From NCBI RefSeq assembly GCF_001672915.1, contig NZ_LZKR01000004.1, positions 62,001 through 126,000 of the forward strand: DNA of 64,000 nucleotides, in the 5' to 3' direction. Source of the stretch: Mycobacterium sp. 1245805.9. GTDB lineage: Bacteria; Actinomycetota; Actinomycetes; Mycobacteriales; Mycobacteriaceae. Shown here piece after piece: positions 44,966 to 57,894 of the stretch (position 1 is the stretch's first letter; the number at the start of each line of letters is the position of its first letter). A program made the translations under genes and the position numbers. Under the pieces are notes generated by a model. That model searched no databases. It was not told the origin of the DNA and saw only the letters and a program-made list of their open reading frames with translations.

Positions 44966-46495
44966 CTAAGCCGAGTACACGTTCGGCGCGCTGCGCGTCA
45001 GGTCCCTGGTCGCCGGGCCTTCCAGCAGGGTGCCGTCCGGGGCGAAGCGCGACCCGTGCAGGGGGCATTCCCATGCCTCGTCGGCGTCGTTCCAGTTGAC
45101 GATCCCGCCCAGGTGCGGGCACACGGGCGAGACGCGATGCTCGGTGCCGTCTACGCGGCAGCGGGCCTCCAGGTGCCACGGCGGGCCGCTCACCACGCCG
45201 CCCTCGCCGTTGACGGGCCTGCGGCGGCCGGTGCGGATCGCCGGGGTGATCCAGCCCTTCGCCAGGTCGAAGCCCACCTCGAGGTTGGCCTGCAGGGCCG
45301 TCAGCAGGCCCGACAGCTCATGCGGGCTCCAACTGGCGAACGCGCCGGCCCAGTCCATCCGCCCGCCCAGGATGCGGCTGGACAGCGCCAGCGCCGCCGC
45401 GGCGCCGTTGGTCATGCCCCATTTGTTGAAACCCGTTGCGACGAAGATGGTTTCGTTGTTCGGCAGGATCGGACCCACATACGGCAGGTAGTCGATGGGC
45501 GTGTAGTCCTGCGCCGACCAGAAGTGGGTCTGCACGGATCCCGGGTAGTGCTTGCGCGCCCACGACGAGAGCTCCTGCAGGGATTTCGACGGGCTCTTCT
45601 TGCGGCCCACCGTGTGGCCGGCCCCGCCGACGATCAGCCTCTCCCCGTCCGCGACGGGCGCATAGCGGACCGAACGCGTCGGCGAGTCGGTGGAGATCAT
45701 CATCGGCCGGGTGATGTTGCCCGGGACCTTGAACGCGAGGCAGTAGGACCGGCTTGGTTTCACCCGCGCGAAATAACCGCCGCGATCCAGGATCGGGATT
45801 CCGGTGGCGAGCACCAGCTGCCCGGCTTGCAGTTCGACGTCCTGGGCCGCGGCGTCGTTGACGTGCACCCGCACCCCCTTGCCGCGCCAGGACACGCGCC
45901 GGACCCGGGTGTGCTCGACGAGTCGCCCTCCGCGGCCGAGCAACTCCGTGACCAGCGAGTCGAGGAACGGCATCGGGTCGAACTGGGCCTGCTCGGGCAG
46001 CCGCACGCCGCCGTGGTACGGAAACGGCACGTCGGCGTCGTCGTCCCACACCGCCCCCAGGCCCACCGCCTGGCAGGCCGCCAGCTCGGCGCGCGCGGAC
46101 AAGACGCCCCGCGCGGACTGGGCGTAGGTGTAGGCGTCCTCGCGCTGCACGGCGATGCCGTTCGACTCGCAATGCTGCAGCACCCACTCCTGGCCCTCGC
46201 GGTTGCCGTCGAGGTAGGCACGGGCCACGTCCAGGCCGTGCCTGGGCAGCAGCTTGGACAGCTGGCTGCCCTGCAGCAGGCTGATCTTCGCCGTGGTGTT
46301 TCCCGTCGCGCAGGAACCGACCGTGCGGGCCTCGACCACCAACACGTCCTTGCCGGCGCGGGCCAGCAGGACGGCGGTCATCAGCCCGGTGATCCCGGCG
46401 CCGACGACGATGACGTCGGCGGAACGGGGGCCGTCGTCAAGCCGGCTTGCGGTCCAGGTCGGTTCGGCGCGGTCGGCCAGCCATAAAGAAGTCAC
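44966..46495 (-). CDS. FAD-dependent oxidoreductase fused to a Rieske 2Fe-2S domain
   Basis: 509 aa from a GTG at 46,495. N-terminal DAO-type fold: VIVVGAGITGLMTAVLLARA and GSCATGNTTAKISLLQGSQL; the substrate-facing region includes GFNKWGMTNGAAAALAL. The C-terminal Rieske module has C459-P-H461 (VCPHLGG) and C477/H480 (CPLHGSRFAPDG), a complete Cys2-His2 cluster. The fusion would pass electrons between the FAD and the iron-sulfur cluster. It starts 59 bp after the coiled-coil gene on the same strand. Confidence 0.93.
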   Translation of the reverse strand: MTSLWLADRAEPTWTASRLDDGPRSADVIVVGAGITGLMTAVLLARAGKDVLVVEARTVGSCATGNTTAKISLLQGSQLSKLLPRHGLDVARAYLDGNREGQEWVLQHCESNGIAVQREDAYTYAQSARGVLSARAELAACQAVGLGAVWDDDADVPFPYHGGVRLPEQAQFDPMPFLDSLVTELLGRGGRLVEHTRVRRVSWRGKGVRVHVNDAAAQDVELQAGQLVLATGIPILDRGGYFARVKPSRSYCLAFKVPGNITRPMMISTDSPTRSVRYAPVADGERLIVGGAGHTVGRKKSPSKSLQELSSWARKHYPGSVQTHFWSAQDYTPIDYLPYVGPILPNNETIFVATGFNKWGMTNGAAAALALSSRILGGRMDWAGAFASWSPHELSGLLTALQANLEVGFDLAKGWITPAIRTGRRRPVNGEGGVVSGPPWHLEARCRVDGTEHRVSPVCPHLGGIVNWNDADEAWECPLHGSRFAPDGTLLEGPATRDLTRSAPNVYSA

Positions 46496-46554
46496 GGCTG
46501 GGCTGATACCCCCGCAGCGTCGACGGAAACTGCGCGCCAGCCGCCGAATCGCGG

Positions 46555-47316
46555 TCACGCCCTCTTGAGCTGCGCCTTCGCCTCTTTGACCGATTCGGCG
46601 GCCGCGCGGCTCGCCTGCTTCGCCTTGTCGTAGTCGGTTTCGGCCCTGGCGAATTCGCGCTCGGCCTTGCGCAGGGCCGCGGTCGCCTCGTCGCGGCGCT
46701 GCCGGGCCGCGTCGCGTTCGGCTTGCCGCTTCGACAGGGCGTCGTCGGCGGCGGCCTGGGCTTGCTCGGCCTCGGTGACGGCCGCGTTCAGCTTTTCCCT
46801 GCGCCGCTCCGCGGCCGTCTGCGAACGCTTCGCCGGCCGGGCGGGCGCCGCGTCGCCGAACCCGCCGAAGCCCGACCATCGCTCGGGCTTGGCCAGTCGG
46901 CCGAGTCGCTCCCTGACGTCGGGGTCGGCGATCGCGGCTTGCAGGGTGGCCGTTACGTCTTCGCGCACCGACGCCGACGGCCGCTTGACGTCGGCAGCTT
47001 CGAACGCTGCGCGAGCGAGCCCCTCGATCAGCTTGTGTTGTTCGGCGGACAATGCCCGGATGCGTTCGCCGTCCATCGCGGCGTGCGCGTCGCGCAGTCG
47101 GTCACCCAGGTCGGCGAGGCGTTTCTTGGTGTCCTTGTGCCCGAGCGCGACCCGGTTGACGATCCAGGCCGCGGTCGTGGGTTTGCGCGCCGCGGAGATT
47201 CGTTTGGCGGTCGCGGCGTCTCCGCGGTCTTTCGCCTCGTCGGCCAGTCTGTTGCGCTGGGCGGTGAAAGCCTCCGGCTCGGTCCAGTACAGACTGTCGA
47301 GGTCGTCGTCGGCCAT
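46555..47316 (-). CDS. Coiled-coil protein of unknown function
   Basis: 253 aa. The first part (YWTEPEAFTAQRNRLADEAK, ARKPTTAAWIVNRVALGHK) is folded and probably helical. From about residue 165 on it is a long Ala/Glu/Arg/Lys coiled coil (AERRREKLNAAVTEAEQAQA, ATAALRKAEREFARAETDYD) ending in KAQLKRA. The opening is shared by other actinobacterial proteins of unknown function. It is probably co-transcribed with the Rieske flavoenzyme downstream. Confidence 0.85.
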   Translation of the reverse strand: MADDDLDSLYWTEPEAFTAQRNRLADEAKDRGDAATAKRISAARKPTTAAWIVNRVALGHKDTKKRLADLGDRLRDAHAAMDGERIRALSAEQHKLIEGLARAAFEAADVKRPSASVREDVTATLQAAIADPDVRERLGRLAKPERWSGFGGFGDAAPARPAKRSQTAAERRREKLNAAVTEAEQAQAAADDALSKRQAERDAARQRRDEATAALRKAEREFARAETDYDKAKQASRAAAESVKEAKAQLKRA

Positions 47317-47386
47317 GACCCCATGATCCTCCCCGCGGACGGCGCGGCGTGCGCCACGTTTCAGGGCGTACGCCCCGGGCTATTTG

Positions 47387-48652
47387 ATGCACATGATCGC
47401 CCCTCGCCCGGCAGTTGGATGGCTGCGCCCGCTCCTGTTCGCGGTGTTGCTCGTGGCCGGGGTGGTGGGCGCGATCCAGCTGGCGACGTCGGTCCGGTGC
47501 CCGCACGGCACGTGCCATGGCGTCGGCGCGAAAGAGCCTGGCGGGGCTCAGATCACGATCACGCCCGGACCCAATTCGCACGACGTCGACCCCGTCGCGC
47601 CGGTCATGGTGAAGGTCGACGCGGGGACGCTGACGGACGTCCGCATGGTCAACGAGAGCGGCAAACCGATCGAGGGCATCACCACCCCGGACAACACCGC
47701 CTGGAAGCCCACCGTCCCGCTCGGATACGGGCGCACCTACACGCTGACCGTCACCGCCCGCGGGCCCAACGGCGTTGCGGCAACACAGGTCTCGTCGTTC
47801 TCCACGCTGCGGCCGTCCAACCAGACCAAGGTGTCGTTCACCACCACCTCGGAGGCCGCGCTGCACGACGGCGGCACCTACGGAGTCGGAATGGTGGTCG
47901 TCGCCCACTTCGACGAGCAGATCGCCGACCGGGCCGCCGCCGAGCGACGGCTGAGCGTGACCACCAACCCGCCGGTGCAGGGCTCATGGTTCTGGGTCGA
48001 CAGCCAAAACGCCCACTGGCGACCCGAGCACTACTACGCCCCCGGAACGACCGTCACCGCCGAAGCCAAGATCTACGGAATTGCCTTGGGCGACGGGCTG
48101 TTCGGACAAGACGACACGCGGGTGTCGTTCCGGATCGGCGACGCGCACATATCCATCGCCGACGACGCCACCAAACAGGTCAGCGTCTTCGACAACGGCA
48201 AGCTGGTGCGCACCATGCCCACCAGCATGGGAATGGGCGGCACCGAGGACGTCGGCGGGCGCACCATCTCGCTGTGGACCCCGCCGGGCATCTACACCGT
48301 GATCGACAAGGGCAACCCCGTCGTGATGGACTCCTCGACGTTCGGCCTGCCCAAGAACTCGCGCCTCGGCTACCGCGAGACCATCAATTACGCGACCAAG
48401 ATCAGCACCGACGGCATCTACCTGCACGAGCTCGACGCGACGGTGTGGGCCCAGGGCCACCGGGACACTTCGCACGGCTGCCTGAACCTCAACGCCGACA
48501 ACGCGAAGTGGTTCTACGACTTCTCGGTGCCCGGCGACGTCGTGGAGGTCCGCAACAGCGGAGGGCCGCCGCTGACGCTGGCCCAGAACGGGGACTGGAC
48601 GCTGAGCTGGGACCAGTGGCGCAACGGCAGCGCCCTGAAGCCGGCTTCCTAA
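47387..48652 (+). CDS. L,D-transpeptidase with two Ig-like domains
   Basis: 421 aa from an ATG (a second ATG at 47,393 is possible). An N-terminal hydrophobic anchor (LLFAVLLVAGVVGAIQLATS) is followed by two bacterial Ig-like domains (55-145, 148-250). The YkuD domain is C-terminal: YLHELD with His347, then DTSHGCLNLNA with C365 as the catalytic nucleophile. It cross-links peptidoglycan 3-to-3 and resists most penicillins. The architecture matches mycobacterial Ldt enzymes such as LdtMt5. Located outside the membrane. Confidence 0.94.
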   Translation: MHMIAPRPAVGWLRPLLFAVLLVAGVVGAIQLATSVRCPHGTCHGVGAKEPGGAQITITPGPNSHDVDPVAPVMVKVDAGTLTDVRMVNESGKPIEGITTPDNTAWKPTVPLGYGRTYTLTVTARGPNGVAATQVSSFSTLRPSNQTKVSFTTTSEAALHDGGTYGVGMVVVAHFDEQIADRAAAERRLSVTTNPPVQGSWFWVDSQNAHWRPEHYYAPGTTVTAEAKIYGIALGDGLFGQDDTRVSFRIGDAHISIADDATKQVSVFDNGKLVRTMPTSMGMGGTEDVGGRTISLWTPPGIYTVIDKGNPVVMDSSTFGLPKNSRLGYRETINYATKISTDGIYLHELDATVWAQGHRDTSHGCLNLNADNAKWFYDFSVPGDVVEVRNSGGPPLTLAQNGDWTLSWDQWRNGSALKPAS

Positions 48653-48750
48653 AGGCCACGGAGTCGCGCTCTGGCGCAACGTCATTCGGGCCGACGCACC
48701 GACCGGATGGGCACGGTTCACCACCTATTCCGCGGCTCTCCCCCGAGAAA

Positions 48751-48775
48751 GTCTTGACTGATTCCAAATAAGAGA
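48751..48775 (+). promoter_or_regulatory. furA promoter/operator
   Basis: GTCTTGACTGATTCCAAATA lies directly before furA. It matches the conserved AT-rich TTGACTGATTCCA sequence described upstream of mycobacterial furA genes, where FurA binds and represses the furA-katG operon (established knowledge). The first G of the start codon is 30 bp downstream. Oxidative release of FurA would induce both genes. Confidence 0.85.
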
Positions 48776-48780
48776 GTGAT

Positions 48781-49230
48781 ATGGACCACGTGTCCTCATC
48801 GGCGAGTTACGCGGACCGGCTGCGCATGGCCGACCTGCGTGTGACCCGCCCGCGGGTCGCCGTGCTGGAGGCGGTGCACGCCCACCCCCATGCCGACACC
48901 GACACGATCTTCACCGCGGTGCGGGGGGATTTGCCCGACGTTTCGCGCCAGGCCGTGTACGACGTGCTCAACGCCCTGACCGCCGCCGGCCTGGTCCGGC
49001 GGATCCAGCCGTTGGGCCTGGTCGCCCGTTACGAATCCCGCGTCGGCGACAACCACCACCACGTCGTGTGCCGCTCCTGCGGGGTCATCAACGACGTCGA
49101 CTGCGCGGTCGGCGAGGCGCCCTGCTTGACCCCGTCGGACGACAACAACGTTCTGGATGGCTTCGTCCTCGATGAGGCCGAGGTCATCTACTGGGGCATG
49201 TGCCCCGACTGCTCGACGGCAGAGTCCTGA
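48781..49230 (+). CDS. furA: FurA, Fur-family regulator of katG
   Basis: 149 aa. Winged-helix DNA-binding domain at about 15-75 (MADLRVTRPRVAVLEAVHAH, LPDVSRQAVYDVLNALTAAG) and a metal-binding dimerisation domain with H92-H94, C97-R-S-C100 and C141-P-D-C144. It senses metal and oxidative stress and represses furA-katG. The sequence is close to M. tuberculosis FurA. The gene ends 48 bp before katG and is co-transcribed with it. Confidence 0.97.
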   Translation: MDHVSSSASYADRLRMADLRVTRPRVAVLEAVHAHPHADTDTIFTAVRGDLPDVSRQAVYDVLNALTAAGLVRRIQPLGLVARYESRVGDNHHHVVCRSCGVINDVDCAVGEAPCLTPSDDNNVLDGFVLDEAEVIYWGMCPDCSTAES

Positions 49231-49242
49231 TCACTCCCGTGA

Positions 49243-51513
<2,271 letters not shown>

Positions 51514-51526
51514 CAGTCGATACGCA

Positions 51527-51563
51527 CCGGCGCCCCGTGAGCCACCGACTCGCGGGGCGCCGG
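51527..51563 (+). terminator. Terminator after katG
   Basis: CCGGCGCCCCG (51,527-51,537) pairs perfectly with CGGGGCGCCGG (51,553-51,563). GAG/CTC inside extend the stem to about 15 bp with a 7-base loop, followed by GCATTTC. It begins 13 bp after the katG stop. Without a long T run it is still a strong mycobacterial-type hairpin. Confidence 0.8.
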
Positions 51564-51607
51564 GCATTTCGAGCCCACCGTGAGGCCAGCCACACTATTA
51601 CCCACCG

Positions 51608-51631
51608 GTAACCTACGAAGGCGTAAGTTAC
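51608..51631. promoter_or_regulatory. Inverted repeat before the alpha/beta hydrolase gene
   Basis: GTAACCTACG (51,608-51,617) and CGTAAGTTAC (51,622-51,631) are inverted copies with one mismatch around AAGG, 54 bp upstream of the hydrolase start. The shape and size fit a dimeric repressor site (for example TetR family). No regulator gene is nearby; function inferred from symmetry. Confidence 0.5.
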
Positions 51632-51685
51632 GTACCATGGCCAATAGTCGACGCGTCCGACTACCGAAGCTGGGTAAACGCTGAC

Positions 51686-52576
51686 ATGAGCGAATTGAAG
51701 TATCTCGAACTTCACGGAGACCGGATCGCCTACCGGGATGCCGGCGACGGCCCCGCCGTGTTGCTGATCCACGGGATGGCCGGCAGCTCCGCGACGTGGC
51801 ATGCGATCATTCCGCAGCTGTCAAAGAAATACCGCGTCATCGCGCCGGACCTGCTCGGCCACGGCATGTCCGCGAAACCGCGTGGCGACTACTCGCTGGG
51901 AGCCTTCGCCGTCTTCCTGCGCGACCTGCTCGACGAGCTCGGGGTGGACCGGGCAACGGTGATCGGGCAGTCCCTCGGCGGCGGCATCGCGATGCAGTTC
52001 GCCCACCAGCACCGGGAGCATTGCGAGCGGCTCGCCCTTATCGGCAGCGGCGGCCTCGGGCCCGACCTCAGCCCCGTGCTGCGGATCCTGTCCGCACCGG
52101 GCGCCGAGTTCGTCTTGCCCGTCGTCGCCCCGCAGCCGGTGCTGAACCTCGGGAACAAGCTGGGTTCGTGGCTGACCTCGGCCGGGATTCAGTCGCCGCG
52201 AGCCGGTCAGATGTGGCACGCCTACTCCTCGCTGTCCGATCGACGGACCCGCCAGGCCTTTTTGCGGACGTTGCGCTCAGTGGTGGACTACCGCGGTCAG
52301 GCGGTCAGCGCTTTGAACAAGATCCACCTCACTGCTGGGATGCCCGTCGTGCTTATCTGGGGCGACCAGGACCGGATCATTCCCGTGGCCCACGCCTACG
52401 CTGCCCACGATGCGCTGGAGGGCAGTCGCCTGGAGGTGCTGGAGGGAATCGGGCACTTTCCGCATGTCGAGGCGCCATCGGCGGTGGCGGACATCCTGGA
52501 GGACTTCATCGCGTCGACGACCCCGTCGGCGACCCCCCAGACGAACGGTGACAGGTCGGTTCACCTGGGGATGTAG
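51686..52576 (+). CDS. Alpha/beta hydrolase
   Basis: 296 aa. Oxyanion region VLLIHGMAGSSATWHAIIPQ, nucleophile elbow VIGQSLGGGIAMQFAH (Ser96), acid in LIWGDQDRIIPVAHAY, and His in GIGHFPHVEAPSAVADIL: a complete Ser-Asp-His triad. A homologue in M. tuberculosis is, as I recall, Rv2715. Substrate unknown; cytoplasmic. An inverted repeat upstream suggests regulation by a distant factor. It converges with the DUF1906 gene. Confidence 0.92.
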   Translation: MSELKYLELHGDRIAYRDAGDGPAVLLIHGMAGSSATWHAIIPQLSKKYRVIAPDLLGHGMSAKPRGDYSLGAFAVFLRDLLDELGVDRATVIGQSLGGGIAMQFAHQHREHCERLALIGSGGLGPDLSPVLRILSAPGAEFVLPVVAPQPVLNLGNKLGSWLTSAGIQSPRAGQMWHAYSSLSDRRTRQAFLRTLRSVVDYRGQAVSALNKIHLTAGMPVVLIWGDQDRIIPVAHAYAAHDALEGSRLEVLEGIGHFPHVEAPSAVADILEDFIASTTPSATPQTNGDRSVHLGM

Positions 52577-52583
52577 GGCCAAA

Positions 52584-53357
52584 TCAGCGCGGAAGATCCC
52601 ATTGGCCGTAGTCGGCCGCGAGGACGTCGTCGATGTCCACGTTGATCCCGCCCAGCAGCGGGCTCGGATTCGACGGGCTGTTGACCACGGTCTGATACAG
52701 CACCGCCGCCGGTTCGCGCTCCCCGTTCGACCATGACCTGGTCTGCCACGCCCAGCGGTGGCCGGGGGTCGTCGAGTTCCCGATGACGCCGTCGCGGATC
52801 GCCCAGCCGCACGCCCGGGCGTGCCCGTAGATGCCGGTGCGGCCCACGCCCAGCGCCGAGTTGATGCCCCGAAACCATTGCACCGCAGGGCCGTTCCAGG
52901 TGTTCTCGTCGATGTTGTCGTCGACGCTGAAGAAGATCGGGGCCGACGCCGTCCCGCCCGCCGCGTTGTGCAGTTGCAGGGCGGTGTGCGCGTCGGCCAC
53001 CCCGCCGTCGTATCCGCGGGTGTAATCCGACGGGTCGGGCCAGCCGGGTTTGCCGTACTGGAAGTTGCTGACGATCTGCAGGCCGGCGGCGCGCAGCGCG
53101 TCCGCGTACTCGCGCGTGATGGGCTTGGCCTCGAAGTTGGCGCCCGGCCGCGACGCCGACACGTAGTTCACCACCCCGCCGTAGCCCGCCGCCTTGATCT
53201 CGGCGGGCGCGATCCTTTTCTCGGCGAAATCGATCAGTTGCAGGTCGGCGGCCGATGCCCGTTGCTGCGCGAGCGGCGCGGCCAGGCCCAGCATGGCCGG
53301 CGCGAACGCATATTTGAGGGCGTCGCGTCGTGAGACCGATCGCCATCCGTCGTGCAC
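52584..53357 (-). CDS. Tat-exported DUF1906/Rv2525c-like glycoside-hydrolase-fold protein
   Basis: 257 aa. The twin-arginine signal SVSRRDALKYAFAPAMLGLA opens the protein. The mature domain is the DUF1906 TIM-barrel: AEIKAAGYGGVVNYVSASRP, LQIVSNFQYGKPGWPDPSDY, APIFFSVDDNIDENTW and VDIDDVLAADYGQWDL. Rv2525c, the homologue I recall in M. tuberculosis, is Tat-exported and linked to cell-wall and beta-lactam phenotypes. Probably acts on a glycan in the envelope; activity unproven. Confidence 0.93.
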   Translation of the reverse strand: MHDGWRSVSRRDALKYAFAPAMLGLAAPLAQQRASAADLQLIDFAEKRIAPAEIKAAGYGGVVNYVSASRPGANFEAKPITREYADALRAAGLQIVSNFQYGKPGWPDPSDYTRGYDGGVADAHTALQLHNAAGGTASAPIFFSVDDNIDENTWNGPAVQWFRGINSALGVGRTGIYGHARACGWAIRDGVIGNSTTPGHRWAWQTRSWSNGEREPAAVLYQTVVNSPSNPSPLLGGINVDIDDVLAADYGQWDLPR

Positions 53358-53498
53358 GGCGCGATGGTAACAAAGCGGGCTCGCCCCGCGGGGCGGCGGT
53401 CTCCGCCGATTTCGCGACGGTTTCGATTGCGCAAAGGTCGTGCAGCTACCTGCGATGCGCGGGCCGATATCGCCTGCTCGTCGTTAGTGTTGGCCACC

Positions 53499-53927
53499 AT
53501 GGACCGACTGACCAATTACGTGAAGCGCTGGCGCGCAGCGCTTCACGTGACCGTGTCGGCGGTGACGGTTGCCGCCCTCGGACTCGCCGCCGCCCCCGCG
53601 ACTCACGCGGCCGCGGCCGCTGCGACGTTGTCGGTGGAACACACGTGGCAGACCGGTTTCATCGCCAACTTCACCGTCACCAACGCGAGCGCGGCGCCCC
53701 TGAGCGATTGGAAGATCGAATTCGACTTGCCGGCGGGAGAAGGCATCTCCCACACGTGGAACAGCTCCTTCACCCAGTACGGCACGCACTTCGTCATCAC
53801 CCCCGCGAACTGGAATCGCGTCATTCCGCCCCTTGGTTCGGCCACGGGTGGCATGCGGGGCGTGCTGAGCGGCACCTACTCGCCGCCGGTGAACTGCGTG
53901 CTCAACGGGCAATATCCCTGCAGCTAG
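53499..53927 (+). CDS. Secreted carbohydrate-binding protein, CBM2 family
   Basis: 142 aa from the ATG at 53,499. A signal peptide (ALHVTVSAVTVAALGLAAAP) precedes one CBM2 domain: W50 (VEHTWQTGFIANFTVTN), W71 (LSDWKIEFDLPAGEGISHTW, including W87) and W105 (FVITPANWNRVIPPLGS). These Trp residues form the flat cellulose-binding face of the family. C133 and C141 near the end are probably bonded. There is no catalytic domain. It may bind cellulose or another glucan outside the cell. Confidence 0.9.
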   Translation: MDRLTNYVKRWRAALHVTVSAVTVAALGLAAAPATHAAAAAATLSVEHTWQTGFIANFTVTNASAAPLSDWKIEFDLPAGEGISHTWNSSFTQYGTHFVITPANWNRVIPPLGSATGGMRGVLSGTYSPPVNCVLNGQYPCS

Positions 53928-53990
53928 CGGCGGCTGCGTCGCAACCGGCGAAGCCCTGAGGGCACACTGAACGCTGTGTTCCGCCTTCGA

Positions 53991-54035
53991 TTGCATCAAT
54001 TAGGTCGGCGAACTATAGTCTGGACACATGTCCAG
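53991..54035 (+). promoter_or_regulatory. Promoter with an overlapping 16-bp palindromic operator
   Basis: TTGCAT (53,991-53,996) and TATAGT (54,014-54,019) are 17 bp apart, a near-canonical housekeeping promoter. CTGGACA (54,020-54,026) and TGTCCAG (54,029-54,035) form a perfect palindrome around CA that begins immediately after the -10 box, so a bound repressor would block transcription start. It drives the glycosyltransferase operon at 54,125. The GGACA-TGTCC pattern is TetR-like; the regulator is not in the window. Confidence 0.75.
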
Positions 54036-54124
54036 TTTGCTGTCACGGCGCTCGGGAGTCCGTTGATCGCGATGGATTGGGGGCCGCCCGCCCGCGATTT
54101 TTCCTCGGCGGATAAGAGTTGAGT

Positions 54125-55354
54125 ATGCGAATTGCCCTGCTGTCCTATCGCAGTAAGGACCATTGCGGCGGACAGGGCGTCTACGTGCGCCATCTCAGCC
54201 GCGGCCTGGTCGAACTCGGCCACGACGTCGAGGTGTTCTCCGGCCAGCCCTATCCCGAGCTGCTCGATCCGCGGGTGCGGTTGACCAAGGTGCCCAGCCT
54301 GGACCTCTACCGTGAGCCCGACCCGTTCCGGGTGCCGCGCCCCAGCGAGATCCGGGACTCGATCGACCTGCTCGAGCTGCTGACCGTGTGGACGGCGGGA
54401 TTCCCCGAACCGCGGACCTTCACCATGCGCGTGGCCCGACTGCTGGCCGAGCGCGCCGACGACTTCGACCTGGTGCACGACAACCAGAGCCTGGGCACCG
54501 GGCTGCTGGCGATCGCCGACGCGGGGCTGCCGGTGGTGGCCACGGTGCATCACCCCATCACCCGCGACCGCGTGCTCGACGTGGCGGCCGCGCGCTGGTG
54601 GCGCAAACCGCTGGTGCACCGCTGGTACGGGTTCTCCAAGATGCAGGAGCAGGTGGCCCGCCGGATCCCCGACCTGTTGACGGTCTCGTCGTCGTCGGCC
54701 GCGGACATCGTCGCCGACTTCGGCGTCGCCCGCGAGCAACTGCACGTCGTGCCGCTGGGCGTGAACACCGAGCTGTTCCGGCCGGCATCGGGCCCCCGCC
54801 AACCCGGCCGCATCATCGCGATCGCCAGCGCCGACACCCCGCTGAAGGGTGTGCGGACGCTGTTGCACGCGGTCGCCCGGCTGCGCACGCGCCGCGACGT
54901 CGAATTGCGGCTCGTCGCCAAGGTGGAACCCAACGGTCCCACCCACAAACTGATTGCGGAACTGGGGATCTCGGACATCGTCCACATCACCAGCGGGTTG
55001 TCCGACGAAGCGCTCGCCGCCCTGTTCGCGTCGGCCGAGGTCGCCTGCATTCCGTCTCTCTACGAAGGGTTTTCGCTGCCCGCGGTGGAAGCCATGGCGA
55101 GCGGGACGCCGATCGTGGCCAGCCGGGTGGGCGCGCTGCCCGAGGTCCTGGGGACCGACGGCGCCTGCGCCGAGCTGGTGCCGCCGGCCGACGTCGACGC
55201 CCTGACCGGCGCGCTCGGCGAGCTGCTCGACTCGCCGGAAAAGCGCCGCACCATGGGCAAGGCAGGCAGGGAACGCGCGATCAACGTGTTCAGCTGGGAA
55301 GCGGTGGCCGCCCAGACCGTGCAGGTCTACGAGCGGGCGATCGCGCGATGCTGA
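54125..55354 (+). CDS. GT4-family glycosyltransferase
   Basis: 409 aa from the ATG at 54,125. GT-B fold: an N-terminal half with CGGQGVYVRHLSRGLVELGH and VVATVHHPITRDR, and a C-terminal half with VVPLGVNTELFRP, STSPLKG-like ADTPLKGVRTLLHAVA, and the donor-binding motif PSLYEGFSLPAVEAMASGTP (E-x7-E). It transfers a sugar from a nucleotide-activated donor to an unknown acceptor. First gene of a three-gene operon; overlaps the next gene by 7 bp. Confidence 0.93.
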   Translation: MRIALLSYRSKDHCGGQGVYVRHLSRGLVELGHDVEVFSGQPYPELLDPRVRLTKVPSLDLYREPDPFRVPRPSEIRDSIDLLELLTVWTAGFPEPRTFTMRVARLLAERADDFDLVHDNQSLGTGLLAIADAGLPVVATVHHPITRDRVLDVAAARWWRKPLVHRWYGFSKMQEQVARRIPDLLTVSSSSAADIVADFGVAREQLHVVPLGVNTELFRPASGPRQPGRIIAIASADTPLKGVRTLLHAVARLRTRRDVELRLVAKVEPNGPTHKLIAELGISDIVHITSGLSDEALAALFASAEVACIPSLYEGFSLPAVEAMASGTPIVASRVGALPEVLGTDGACAELVPPADVDALTGALGELLDSPEKRRTMGKAGRERAINVFSWEAVAAQTVQVYERAIARC

Positions 55355-56104
55355 CAATAGATTTCGACCGGCTCGGTATCGGACCGTCCACCAAGGTGAT
55401 CGACGTGGGATGCGGCGCCGGCCGGCACGCCTTCGAGGCCTATCGGCGCGGCGCCGACGTCGTCGCCTTCGACCGCGATCCGGACGAACTGCGTTCCGTC
55501 GACACCATCCTGAAGGCGATGGCCGAGACCGGGGAGGCGCCCGAGGCGGCCTCGGCGGAGGTGGTGCTCGGTGACGCGCTGAGCCTGCCGTACGCCGACG
55601 AGACGTTCGACTGCGTCATCGCCTCGGAGATCCTCGAGCACGTCCCGCAGGACGACGCCGCCATCGCCGAACTGATCAGGGTCCTCAAAGTCGGTGGGAC
55701 ACTGGCGGTCAGCGTCCCGCGCTGGCTTCCCGAGCGGATCTGCTGGCTGCTTTCCGACGAATACCACGCCAACGAGGGTGGGCATGTGCGCATCTACCGG
55801 GCCGACGAGTTGCGCGGCAAGATCGCGGGCGGCGGAATCGAATTGATCCACGCCCATCACGCGCACGCCTTGCACTCGCCGTTCTGGTGGCTGAAATGCG
55901 CGGTGGGCGTGTCGAATTCGGAGAACCCCGCCGTCACCGCCTACCACAAGCTCCTGGTGTGGGACCTGATGCGCCGGCCCAGGGTGACGCAGCTGGCCGA
56001 GTCACTGCTCAACCCGCTCGTCGGAAAGAGCGTTGTCCTGTATTTCGCGAAGTACTACGCCGCGCCGCCCGCCGCGGAAAGCGAAGCCGCCCCGGGATAT
56101 TCAG

Positions 56105-56118
<14 letters not shown>
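55348..56118 (+). CDS. Class I SAM-dependent methyltransferase (operon gene 2)
   Basis: 256 aa from the ATG that overlaps the glycosyltransferase stop. SAM site VIDVGCGAGRHAFEAYRRGA, DVVAFDRDPDELRSV, the post-motif FDCVIASEILEHVPQDDAAI and VLKVGGTLAVSVPRWLPER, as in UbiG/UbiE-like methyltransferases. The C-terminal third is specific to this group. Likely methylates the product of the glycosyltransferase or a lipid intermediate. Overlaps the following gene. Confidence 0.92.
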
Positions 56119-57848
<1,730 letters not shown>

Positions 57849-57894
57849 CTATCCGACCGCTGCCCAACCGACGCGCTCGCTCTACCATCGTGCT

